IMG/VR virus record: IMGVR_UViG_3300032309_001437 | Span: 1-31,937 of that record | DNA from: a virus | Reading direction: 5' to 3' (one strand) | Length of the DNA stretch: 31,937 bases | In this document: positions 8,015 to 16,400 of the stretch, in pieces | Layout: each line of letters begins with the position of its first letter | Position numbering within the stretch: position 1 is the first letter of the stretch | Made by a program: the position numbers and the translations under genes | The notes under the pieces: model-generated | What the model was told of the DNA's origin: nothing | What the model saw: only the letters and a program-made list of their open reading frames with translations | Databases searched by the model: none

Positions 8015-8394
8015 CCATCCTGCGCCAAGCGCTGGACAAACTCCAGCTCACCAACCTTCACGCCACCGCTGCCCGTACTGCCACCGGCAACGGCACCGCG
8101 GTCGATGTGCAGGCCCGCGACGGCGACCTGTACCTGGTCCTGGACTCGGCTGCCGGCACCGGCACCACGCCGACATTGGACATCAAGGTGCAGTCCTCCG
8201 ATACCTCCGGCGGTACCTACACCGACATCACCGGCGCCACCTTCACGCAGGTGACCGGCACCGCTTCCCAGCAGTCGATCACCATCTCCAAGGATGAGGC
8301 CCGCCGCTGGATCCGTGTTGTCTACACCCTCGGTGGCACGACCCCCTCGTTCACCTTCTCGGTGAACGCTGTCGGCGTGAACAAGTACGGCTAA
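8011..8394 (+). CDS. Probable capsid decoration or head-stabilising beta protein
   Basis: This 127-residue protein is rich in Thr, Ser, Gly and Val with short alternating strands, as in a beta-sandwich. Its place after the capsid gene, strong ribosome binding site, and codon style matching the capsid and first tail tube genes (almost no TAAG/CTTA) suggest an abundant structural protein, most simply a decoration protein like lambda gpD in position. It shares clear segments with the C-terminal half of the long fibre at 28865: GTTPTLDIKVQSSDTSG here against GTTPTLDVAIEESDDSG there, and GGTTPSFTFSVN against GGTSPSFTRAIN. An intrinsic terminator follows. The assignment to decoration is inference from position; the fold relation is seen in the sequence. 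Confidence 0.6.
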   Translation: MTILRQALDKLQLTNLHATAARTATGNGTAVDVQARDGDLYLVLDSAAGTGTTPTLDIKVQSSDTSGGTYTDITGATFTQVTGTASQQSITISKDEARRWIRVVYTLGGTTPSFTFSVNAVGVNKYG

Positions 8395-8405
8395 GCCGCA
8401 CAACC

Positions 8406-8443
8406 GGGCTGCGTAGCTTACGGGTTGCGCAGCCCACTTTTTT
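8406..8443 (+). terminator. Intrinsic terminator between head and tail genes
   Basis: GGGCTGCG (8406-8413) pairs perfectly with CGCAGCCC (8428-8435), with a 14-base loop, followed by ACTTTTTT (T-run 8438-8443). This is the only classical stem plus T-run found in the window. It lies 12 bases after the stop of the decoration-like gene. An alternative pairing of CAACC (8401-8405) with GGTTG (8423-8427) would disrupt the stem, so readthrough could be tunable. Confidence 0.8.
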
Positions 8444-8476
8444 CGCACTTACGCACCGCCTATAGAGGCCCCTTAC

Positions 8477-8911
8477 GTGATCACCGAAGACACCGGCCTG
8501 TACCTAGCCGACTTCGGCGTAAGCGTTGTGGCAGGCACCGCATCCGGCCTAGGCATCCTCGACATGCCCAGCCAACTAATCGTCGATGGCCAAGTAATCA
8601 GCACCGAATACACACTTACTTGCGAATCCGCTAAGTTCGGCGACCTACTCTACGGCTCAAAACTTACCGTAAACGGCGCCGCCTATACAGTACGCGCCAA
8701 CGTCCTAATCAGCGACGGGGTGTTCACGCAGCTATCCCTACAACGCGACCTAGAAACCACGCACACCACCTCCACCACACCGCTTAGTGCTAACGGCGCT
8801 GTGGTCTCGATCGACGACCTCGGCCTAGATCAACTCAACCCACTGATCAACGGCGGTGCCGCCTCCACCACTTACATTGATGGCAACGACATCAGTGGGG
8901 GTACAGCATGA
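8477..8911 (+). CDS. Head-tail joining protein, possibly gpFII-like
   Basis: This 144-residue protein starts with GTG at 8477. Residues 1-98 have the layout of gpFII-type head completion proteins: an N-terminal DFG-containing strand, a central variable part, then a small beta barrel (FGDLLYGSKLTVNGAAYTVR followed by a loop and FTQLSLQRD). Such proteins seal the portal complex and give the tail its docking surface. The last ~40 residues are a Thr/Ser/Asn-rich extension not in gpFII. Position between head genes and the tail terminator supports the role. The 3' end overlaps the next start (ATGA). It lies just past the terminator at 8406-8443, so its expression needs readthrough or a local promoter I cannot identify. 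Confidence 0.5.
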   Translation: MITEDTGLYLADFGVSVVAGTASGLGILDMPSQLIVDGQVISTEYTLTCESAKFGDLLYGSKLTVNGAAYTVRANVLISDGVFTQLSLQRDLETTHTTSTTPLSANGAVVSIDDLGLDQLNPLINGGAASTTYIDGNDISGGTA

Positions 8912-9510
8912 GCACCATCGCCCAGATCCAACTGCGCACGGATACCGCAGCGGCCTGGACCGCCGCCAACCCCACGCTCCTCTCCGGCGAGATGGGCATC
9001 GAGTCCGACACCCGCAAGATCAAGGTCGGCACCGGCTCCACCACCTGGAACGCCCTCCCCTACTTCCTTACCGGCGTCCACGTCCGCGGCCAAGCCAGCT
9101 ACGCCACCACCGGCACCGTAAGCATCGCCACCCAAGGCACTTACGTCTCCACCGGCCTCACCGCCACCTTCGACTCCACCACCGCCTACGGCATAAGCCT
9201 CGGCACCACTGACCTATTCGGCCTAAAGAACACGAGCGGCGCAACGCAACTCGTAAATGTAAGCGCTGCGCTAGATGCTCACGCCGGTAATAATCAAATC
9301 ATCGGACTCCGCTTAGCTAAGAACGGCGTAGGCATTACGCAGAGCGAATGTCGGACGTTCAGCAGTAGCAACGATGCGCCCCTAATTACTAACTGGCTTG
9401 TAAGTATGGCAGCTAACGATGAGATTAGTTTGCAAGTAGCCAACCACAGCGCCACCAGCTCAATTACTGTCAAGCGTGGTCGTGTAGTCATCACGGGAAT
9501 TAGTCAGTGA
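8908..9510 (+). CDS. Beta-structured protein with Mtd-like N-terminal repeat
   Basis: This 200-residue protein begins with the motif IQLRTDTAAAWTAANPTLLSGE, then GIESDTRKIKVGTG and TTWNALPYF (residues 7-53), characteristic of the N-terminal domain of Bordetella phage major tropism determinant and many fibre proteins. Residues 60-200 look like a jelly-roll or C1q/TNF-like beta domain, ending in SSITVKRGRVVITGISQ. Such domains form trimeric fibres or binding knobs. Its place between a head-tail joiner and the tail terminator is unusual for a tail fibre, so it could be a head fibre, a neck whisker-type appendage, or a decoration. It overlaps both neighbours by 4 bases (ATGA, GTGA), showing translational coupling in the neck operon. 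Confidence 0.65.
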   Translation: MSTIAQIQLRTDTAAAWTAANPTLLSGEMGIESDTRKIKVGTGSTTWNALPYFLTGVHVRGQASYATTGTVSIATQGTYVSTGLTATFDSTTAYGISLGTTDLFGLKNTSGATQLVNVSAALDAHAGNNQIIGLRLAKNGVGITQSECRTFSSSNDAPLITNWLVSMAANDEISLQVANHSATSSITVKRGRVVITGISQ

Positions 9511-9932
9511 CAACCAAGCGCGAACAAATCCTTAGCGCGGTGCGGACCACGCTTGTCGGCACCGTTGGCGTTGGCACGCGCATCTACCGCAGCCGCGTCG
9601 AGCCTGTGGCACGCGCCGAGAGCGCCGCGCTCATCGTCGAGCCCGTAAGCAACGTGCCGACGCAGAACACATCGCTGCCCACACTCGACCACGTACTAAA
9701 CATGCGCGTGGTAATTATTGTGCGTGACGCAATACCCGATCAGGCCGCCGATCCCATAATCGAGTCGCTGCACAGCAAACTAATGGCCGACCTCACCCTG
9801 GGTGGCCTCTGCATCGACATTCAACCAGGCCCCACCGAATTTACCCTAGAAGCTGCCGACACCCCCGTAGGCGTAATTTTCAACAACTTCCGCATCCTTT
9901 ACCGCACACAAGTGGCAACGCTAAGCAGCTAA
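9507..9932 (+). CDS. Tail terminator / minor tail protein U-like
   Basis: This 141-residue protein starts with GTG at 9507, overlapping the preceding stop. It shows the gpU/tail-terminator layout: an N-terminal helix (REQILSAVRTTL), a strand with YRSR at about 28-31, a central LNMRVVIIVRDA strand, a helix (ADPIIESLHSKLMADLTLGG), and a C-terminal EFTLEAADTPVGVIFNNFRILYRT segment. Proteins of this group cap the growing tail tube as a hexamer and join it to the head. The position just before the tail tube genes matches lambda U-V. The gene ends in TAAGCCC. No sheath gene follows, which fits a siphovirus. Confidence 0.75.
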   Translation: MTTKREQILSAVRTTLVGTVGVGTRIYRSRVEPVARAESAALIVEPVSNVPTQNTSLPTLDHVLNMRVVIIVRDAIPDQAADPIIESLHSKLMADLTLGGLCIDIQPGPTEFTLEAADTPVGVIFNNFRILYRTQVATLSS

Positions 9933-9987
9933 GCCCGCAAACTGTGCCATGTCCGCCACTTAGAATCGCCGCAGCCCCCAAGCACTT

Positions 9988-10209
9988 ATGGCAAGAACTA
10001 CAGCACCATCCGAGGATGTCCTGAGCAGCGAAGTTGCTGAGGACAATCTGCAGGAGCCGGAACAAGGAGCCGCAGCAGAATCTGTTGAAGCGCCCGCACC
10101 TATGCTTATTGATGAGTACAGCGGCCAAGGCGGCTCGTACACCCTCGACTCCTCAACCGGCCAGCGGACGCTTGTGCAGCGTACGCAGCATTCAGACACC
10201 CCCAGGTAA
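9988..10209 (+). CDS. Small acidic protein before the tail tube genes
   Basis: This 73-residue protein is not assigned. The first ~45 residues are acidic and disorder-prone (Glu, Ala, Pro, Ser); the C-terminal part contains GGSYTLDSSTGQRTLVQRT, a compact motif I recall from other small phage proteins near tail genes. It could be an assembly factor or a substrate adaptor, but that is a guess. The start is in CTTATGGC with no Shine-Dalgarno, 55 bases after the tail terminator stop. The tail tube gene begins 6 bases after its end, so the two are probably co-translated. Confidence 0.6.
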   Translation: MARTTAPSEDVLSSEVAEDNLQEPEQGAAAESVEAPAPMLIDEYSGQGGSYTLDSSTGQRTLVQRTQHSDTPR

Positions 10210-10215
10210 TTCACG

Positions 10216-11379
10216 ATGGCACTCCTCACTCGTAAGCGCCTCCTCCTGGCGGAGATCGAGGGCACCTACGGCTCCGACCCTTCCCCCACGGGCACCGACG
10301 CCGTGCTGGTCCGTGACCTCAACATCACGCCGGTGCAGAGCGAGAGCGTCAACCGTGACCTCGTTCGTCCTTACCTGGGCGCCTCTGAGCAACTGCTCGC
10401 CAACGTTCGCGTCGAATGCACCTTCAGCATCGAACTGGCCGGAAGCGGCACTGCCGGCACCGCCCCCCGCTACGGCTCGATCCTGAAAGCCTGCGGCTTC
10501 GCTGAAACCGCCATCACCCCTGCTGTCACCGGCACCGCCACCGCGGGCGCCCTGAACAGCATCACGCTGGCGGTCGGCTCCAGCGCCACCAACGACGCCT
10601 ACAAGAACCAGATCATCCGCATCACCGGCGGCACTGGCAGCGGCACCGTCGCGCTCATCACCGGCTACGTGGGCTCCACCCGCGTCGCCTCCCTCCGCGC
10701 CCTCGCCGGCAACGTCACCCCTGACAACACCAGCGTCTACAGCATCGGTCTCCAGACCATCTACACCCCCGTCAGCAGCGCTTTCAGCTCGGTAACCCTC
10801 TACTACAACATCGACGGGGTTCTCCACAAGCTCACCGGCGCCCGTGGCACGTTCTCGCTGAACACCACTGTCGGCCAGATCCCGACCCTCGATTTCAGCA
10901 TGACGGGCCTGTACAACGCCCCAACCGACACCGCTGCACCTTCCGTAACCTACGCCGACCAAGCCACCCCGCTCGTCTTCAAGGCAGGCAACAGTGGGGG
11001 CTTCAACCTCCTCGCCTACTCCGGCTGCCTCCAGTCGGTTGCCATGGACATCGGCAACAGCATCATCTACCGCGAACTCGTCGGCTGCACCAAGGAAGTG
11101 CTGCTCACCGACCGTTCGGTGTCCGGCACCGCAACGATCGAAGCACCCACCATCGCACAGAAGGACTACTTCACCACCTCTCTCACCGACAACGCTCTGG
11201 GCGATCTTTCCTTCATCCATGGAACGACCGCTGGTAACATCATCTCGCTGGTTTCCAACCGCGTGGACATCGGAGCGCCCAGCTACTCCGACCAGGACGG
11301 CATCCACATGCTCGCCCTGCCCTACACCGCTGTCCCCTCCACCACCGGCAACGACGAGATCCGCCTGATCTACGCCTGA
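10216..11379 (+). CDS. Major tail tube protein (first copy)
   Basis: This 387-residue protein matches the phage tail tube family (tube_2 type): the N-terminus MALLTRKRLLLAEIEGTYG and the segment RDLNITPVQSESVNRD, then a long series of beta strands. Hexameric rings of it stack along the tape measure to form the tail tube. The gene uses few TAAG/CTTA tetramers (about 2 by eye) and favours C-ending codons, like the capsid part and the gene at 8011, consistent with high production. Downstream lies a paralogue (11428) aligned along almost its whole length. Upstream bases CCCAGG give a weak ribosome site. It is about 1.5 times as long as lambda gpV, so an additional domain is likely. Confidence 0.85.
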   Translation: MALLTRKRLLLAEIEGTYGSDPSPTGTDAVLVRDLNITPVQSESVNRDLVRPYLGASEQLLANVRVECTFSIELAGSGTAGTAPRYGSILKACGFAETAITPAVTGTATAGALNSITLAVGSSATNDAYKNQIIRITGGTGSGTVALITGYVGSTRVASLRALAGNVTPDNTSVYSIGLQTIYTPVSSAFSSVTLYYNIDGVLHKLTGARGTFSLNTTVGQIPTLDFSMTGLYNAPTDTAAPSVTYADQATPLVFKAGNSGGFNLLAYSGCLQSVAMDIGNSIIYRELVGCTKEVLLTDRSVSGTATIEAPTIAQKDYFTTSLTDNALGDLSFIHGTTAGNIISLVSNRVDIGAPSYSDQDGIHMLALPYTAVPSTTGNDEIRLIYA

Positions 11380-11427
11380 GCACATCAGCAGCAAAGATCA
11401 CATTCCCATAGCTCGGCCGTAAGCCAG

Positions 11428-12684
11428 ATGCCTCTGCTAAGTAATCGCCGGCTGCTCCTCGCCGTAAGTGAAGCCACTTACGGTCAGGATCCGGTGCCAG
11501 GGGCATCCGCAGCCATCCTCGTCCGCGATCTAAGTATCACGCCCATACAGAGCGAATCCGTAAACAGGGACGTGGTACGTCCCTACTTGGGCTCTACTGA
11601 GCAGTTGTTGGCCAACACCCATGTTCAATGTGCGTTCAGCGTCGATCTAACCGGCTCTGGTACGTCCTCCGTAGCTCCCCGCTTCAGTCCCATACTTATA
11701 GCCTGCGGATTCACAGAAACTTACAACTCCTCTGCCACCACAGGCACAGCCACCACAGGCGGCGTTAACACAATTACGCTCGCAGCTTCAGCAAGCTCCA
11801 CCGATAACGCCTATACCAATCTGTTTATCCGCATCACAGCAGGAACTGGCAACGGTAACCTTGGCATTATAACGTCCTATGTAGGCTCCACCAAAATCGC
11901 CACCGTGTGTTACTTAAGCGGTAACGTCACGACCGACAATACGAGCGCCTACGCTATCGGACAGCAGTACACTTATACCCCCGTAAGTAGCGGCTTTGGC
12001 TCAGCCACCATCTACTACAACGTAGACGGCGTACTACACAGACTTACAGGATGTCGTGGGACATTCACCCTAAGCGCAACTGTAGCCGAAATTCCATCTC
12101 TAAATTTCACACTTACGGGTATCTACAATCCGCCTACTGATACAGCGCTGTCTTCCGTGACATACGGGGCACAAGCAACCCCTTTGGTATTCACACACGG
12201 GAATAGCGGCGCTTTCTCTCTGCTCAACTACGCGGCTTGTGTTCAAGAAGTATCTATTGATGTAGGCAACAACATAGTCTATCGTGAACTTATCGGCTGC
12301 AATAAAGAAGTGCGGATCGTAGACCGTATCGTTTCAGGTACAGCCACGATCGAGGCACCCACAATCGCAACAAAAGACTACTTTACCGCTGCACTAAGCG
12401 ACGGCACCCTAAGTAAGCTACAGTTTATTCACGGTAATACTGTTGGCAATATCGTAGGGTTCGCTGCGTCTGGTATTGACATAGACAGTACGTCTTATGG
12501 GGAGACAGATAATATCGTGATGCTGAGCATACCATTTACCTGCATTCCTAGCGCAGCCGCTCCGGCTGAAACAGAGTCTCTGTTGCTTGAAGAGTCCATG
12601 TTTAACGACCTTTACATCTTGGGCTACGGCGAGGTCGCATCCGGCTCTGGCGCGGGGGCAGAGTGCTGCCTGACCTTCGCCTAA
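11428..12684 (+). CDS. Second tail tube-like protein (paralogue with C-terminal insertion)
   Basis: This 418-residue protein aligns with the preceding tail tube protein from MPLLSNRRLLLAVSEATYG to near the end, sharing long blocks such as ITPIQSESVNRD and VVRPYLG. It has an added acidic segment of about 30 residues close to the C-terminus (AETESLLLEESMFNDLYILG, then YGEVASGSGAGAE). The DNA is very different from copy one: about 17 TAAG/CTTA tetramers against 2, and many A- or T-ending codons. This argues for lower expression, perhaps a minor tube protein at the tail tip or neck, or for a copy gained by recombination. No internal stop or frameshift is seen, so it looks functional. Confidence 0.8.
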   Translation: MPLLSNRRLLLAVSEATYGQDPVPGASAAILVRDLSITPIQSESVNRDVVRPYLGSTEQLLANTHVQCAFSVDLTGSGTSSVAPRFSPILIACGFTETYNSSATTGTATTGGVNTITLAASASSTDNAYTNLFIRITAGTGNGNLGIITSYVGSTKIATVCYLSGNVTTDNTSAYAIGQQYTYTPVSSGFGSATIYYNVDGVLHRLTGCRGTFTLSATVAEIPSLNFTLTGIYNPPTDTALSSVTYGAQATPLVFTHGNSGAFSLLNYAACVQEVSIDVGNNIVYRELIGCNKEVRIVDRIVSGTATIEAPTIATKDYFTAALSDGTLSKLQFIHGNTVGNIVGFAASGIDIDSTSYGETDNIVMLSIPFTCIPSAAAPAETESLLLEESMFNDLYILGYGEVASGSGAGAECCLTFA

Positions 12685-12753
12685 CCCTTACGCCGCTTAC
12701 GCGAAAAGCACCTACACTAAGCCGGTACATCCAGTAACTCATCCGAACAGCTT

Positions 12754-13080
12754 ATGGCGTTCGTTCGCAAGAAGGTCAAAACCTTCAAGTGGCCTGTAAC
12801 CATCGAAGAACCTGCTGACGGCGGCACGTTCGACTCCAGCACCTTCGACATCACCTTCAAGCGCCTGGGCCGTAAGGAGTTCGGCAAACTCAGCGAGAAG
12901 GGCGATCTGCCCCTGCTCAAAGCCGTAGTGCTCGGCTGGAACGGCATCAGCGACGAAGACGGCACCGACCTCCCCTTCTCCATCGAGGCCCTCACCGACT
13001 TCGCCGACGACCCCTACTGGGTGCGCGGTGTCCTGAAGGCTTACACCGAGACCTTCGACGGCGCTAAGTCGGGAAACTGA
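12754..13080 (+). CDS. Tail assembly chaperone G-like
   Basis: This 108-residue protein sits between tail tube and tape measure, where lambda G is. It has a small fold with beta strands first (KTFKWPVTIEEPADGGTFDS, then FDITFKRLGRKEF) and helices later (SIEALTDFADDPYWVRGVLK). Chaperones of this group coat the tape measure protein and recruit tube subunits, then leave. It ends in SGN-stop with the heptamer GGGAAAC directly before TGA, so part of the ribosomes should shift to make the longer GT product (12754-13433). The start is in CTTATGGC without Shine-Dalgarno. Sequence similarity to lambda G itself is not obvious; position, length and slippery site carry the call. Confidence 0.85.
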   Translation: MAFVRKKVKTFKWPVTIEEPADGGTFDSSTFDITFKRLGRKEFGKLSEKGDLPLLKAVVLGWNGISDEDGTDLPFSIEALTDFADDPYWVRGVLKAYTETFDGAKSGN

Positions 13081-13433
13081 AGGGTGCGGCGGAGTTCTGG
13101 GTAGGCGGTAAGCAGGAAGAGGACAAGACCGAAGACGATGCCAAAGTCTTCGGTTTAGTCTTACCCGAAGACGCGAAACCCAAACCCGCCGCCCCTTACG
13201 AGGTCTGGGACGAAAACTGGGACATCGTAATGATGTTCCTAAGAATGCAGACGCAATGGAACACCACCACGGCGGGCTACCTCGGCTTGAAATACGAGGT
13301 GCTGCTGATGCCTGGCGGCCTGATGGACCTATACTGCGTGGACGACCGCCTCGACATGCTGGAGGGCCTGCAGATCATGGAAACTGCCGCTCTCAGCGCG
13401 TTGGCTAAGGGGGAGGATAAGCAGGATGGCTAA
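12754..13433 (+). CDS. Tail assembly chaperone GT, made by -1 frameshift
   Basis: This is the frameshift product of the preceding gene. Frame 0 is read to 13077, the ribosome slips back one base, and reading continues from 13077 (LKGAAEFW) to the TAA at 13431-13433. The product would be 226 residues: 108 from G and 118 from T. The T part is open in the -1 frame from 13068 and has no good start of its own near the G stop; the first ATG pair in it is at 13230. T contains an acidic stretch, then YEVWDENWDIVMMFLRMQTQW (about 50-70 residues in) and helical segments. In lambda, GT at a few percent of G bridges tape measure and tube. The T end overlaps the tape measure start by 8 bases. Confidence 0.85.
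13071..13077 (+). promoter_or_regulatory. Slippery heptamer G GGA AAC for -1 frameshift
   Basis: GGGAAAC lies in phase as X XXY YYZ (..G GGA AAC) with the TGA stop of G directly following at 13078. Both tRNAs can re-pair after slipping to GGG AAA. The lambda site is GGGAAAG. The -1 frame is open for 366 bases after this point. I see no obvious strong stem just downstream. Confidence 0.9.
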
Positions 13434-16400
13434 GCAGATTGAAGATATTGTTGTACAGCTAGGTATTCAAGGTTTTGAAGAGTTAAATAAACTGCGCAGT
13501 TCCTTTAGAGAACTTACAAAAGTAACGAGAGGTACGGATGATCAGCTTAATGCTGCGCGCAAACGGCTGCTTGAGCTAAAGACCGAATTAGGAGACACAG
13601 CCCGAGCTAACAAGGGGCTTACCGACGCCTTTACTGCTTTAGTCGGCGAGGCTAGGCGCGGCTCCGACGTATGGCAAAGCCTAAATAAAGACCTGGCGCA
13701 GTTGCGCCAAGAGTCACGCCTTACAGACACGCAAATTACAGCCTTGCGTGACATTATTGTCGATGAGTCAAAGGCTCATGCGCAGTCCGCAGTATCTATA
13801 CGCGAGCACGTAAAATCTCTTCAAGACCTCAGAAATCAAGCTACCTTAAACGGTAAAGTACACCAGCAGCTAGGCGCAGATATTCAGCGACTTACGGCTA
13901 CCTTAGAGCAGGGAGAAATAACAAACAGAAAGCATTACAGTTCCTTGACCGCCATGTTGGCGGTAAAGCCTGACAAGGTACTTAAGCAATGGGAAGACTA
14001 CAATCGCATCCTTAAAGAAGGTACTGCATCCGCCGACAAGCTGGCTACGGCACAACGTCGCCTCAATCAGCTTTCTGGCGCCCCGCGCATCCTGGAGCGC
14101 CGCCGCGTAAGCGAATCCGCAGCGATAACACAAGACCCTGAGTACCTGCGCCGCTTTGGTTTTGAAGGTGCCTCCCTGCCCGAATTACCGAATACAAACG
14201 CTGCCTACGCACAACAAATAAAGGAACTGCAGCAAGACCTCGCTAACTTAGACCGCAACAGTATTGAATACCTGCAAACGCTTATGCAACTGACGGGCGT
14301 GCAGCGGCAGTCTACTGAGGTGGCACGCGGCTACGCTCAAGCGCTGCTAATGGGCGTACAAACCAAAACCGTAGCAAACAGTACACGCAATTTACAGGAA
14401 GTAGTAACAGCGTTGCGTGCAGAAATGCAGCAACTTGATACCACAACCTCCGAAGGCAGTGCTGCCTACGCACAAAACGCTAATCAGGTTCGTGTTTTAG
14501 AAAAGCAGCTTAACGATCTTGCTGGCGCATATCGTAATGTAAGCACTATGGCGACGCAGGCTGCCACAGCCGAGCAGAACGCCGCTAATGCGCGCATCCG
14601 CGATAACTACTTCAATCGAGGGATGGTACGCCAGCAGGAGGCTGCGCTCACCGAACTCGGCCAACGTGTACGCGCTGGCGTAAGCGGTACACCTCTTCTA
14701 CTTCCTGCCGCCGGACAGACATCGGCCCCTGGCACCGGGTTGAACGTAAGCGGAGGTGCGCGTATTGGTAGGCGTGCAAGCGTCACGTACCAAACCCCTG
14801 GAGCTGAGGGGATAGTTCCTGCCTACGGCGTACAGCCCGGAGGCGGTGTCGAGCGCTTCTTCGGCAGAGGCGAACTTGGGGGTGCTAATGCCCCTGGTCG
14901 TGGGGTGACTCCGATCGGTCCTGTGATGACCCCAGATCAGGAGGACAAAAACAGAACGCGAGTCATAACTGAAGCCGCGCAAGCATACGACACCTTAGGT
15001 AAGTCAGTGGAGCGTTCTCGGCGCCCCTTGCGCGATATTTACGTCGATATTGATAAGACTACAAAAGCAAGTAACGGCAGCGTAAATAGTCTGGAAGCGC
15101 AGATAGGCGTGTGGACTGAACTACGCAATGCCGTTGGCCGTACCGCGCCAGCATTCGACACGGCAACTAAGAAACTGGAGCAGCTCACGGCACGACGCGA
15201 GCGCCTTACCGGGGGTCGCCGCCTAAGTGGGATGCAGCTCGCTCAGGGCGTTGGCGCGGCGCTTAGTGGTGGCATTTTTGGCGGCCCCGAGGGCCTGATC
15301 GGCGGTCTCGGCGGCTTAGCCCTGGGCGGCGTGGGCGGCGCTTTCGCTGGTGCGGCCGTTGGTGCGCAAGTCGCGGGCCTTAGGCAGGCCGGAGCAGCAG
15401 CTGCTACTTACGCTGCCGAAGTTCGTAGATTACAGCTAGCGCTGCAAGGTATTGTAACGTCATTTGATGACTATAAGGCCGCTTTAGCCGCTGTAGCCTC
15501 CACATCCAGCACATTTAATGTGCCCATACGCGAAGCTACGCAGCAGTTTACTAAACTTAGCGCTGCGGTTCTAGGCTCCGGTGGCTCTATTAAAGATGCC
15601 GAAAACACATTTAAGGGCCTTACCGCATCTGTACTTGCTACTGGCGGCAGCGTCGAAGACATCAACGGTGCGCTTGTTGCGGCGGCTCAGGTATTCAGCA
15701 AAGGTAAGGTTACGGCGGAAGAACTACGTGGCCAGATCGGTGAACGTTTGGCGGGCGCTTTTGCGTTATTCGCTGAGTCAAGCGGCAGAAGCTCTAAGGG
15801 TCTTGATGCCGCTCTTAAGTCTGGTGAAGTCACGATTGCAGATTTTGTTAAATTTACGGAGTTTAGTCTTGCTAAGTACGGGCGCACAGCTCAGATCATT
15901 GCAGCATCTCCTGAACAGGCCGGTGCTCGCCTAGATAACGCGCTGAAGGCACTGCAGCAAAGCGTTGGTGATAGTCTTGGACCCGCCGGTGCAGCCTTCC
16001 AAGATTTTGCTGCGCGCTCTATTAGGGGACTGGATAAGCTAATAGAAAAACTTATCGAATTAAAGGCTATACAACCTGGCGCCGGATACTACCAGCAGCA
16101 GGTATTAGAAGGCTCGTTAAGTATTCCCCAGCTAGAGGACAGGCTGCTGCGTGCAGGACAACGAGAAACAGCGCTTCGCCAAGGAGCTGCATCGGCAGGA
16201 CTCGGCTTTATTGCTGACCTACGTCCCGATATAAGCGCCGCTACAAAAGAGGCTCGCATCCTAGAAGAGGCTTTAATAAAAGTACGTCTCATTGAGAAGG
16301 AGACAAACAAAGAACGTAAACAGCGCCAAACTGAAGAAGACACTGCCGATAGAGAAAAACTCGGCGCATCTTATCTGCGAGCCATTGAACAGCGCGAGGA

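Noticed and set aside
8908-9510. Diversity-generating retroelement target because of the Mtd-like domain
   Set aside because: Only the N-terminal repeat resembles Mtd; no variable-repeat/template pair and no reverse transcriptase is seen in the window.
10192-11394. 400-residue frame on the minus strand
   Set aside because: Opposite the first tail tube gene, with Gly/Ala/Val/Asp-rich composition typical of antisense of C-ending codons.
13230-13433. T region as an independent 67-residue gene
   Set aside because: The frame is open upstream to 13068 and its peptide there is sensible; the GGGAAAC site explains expression as GT.
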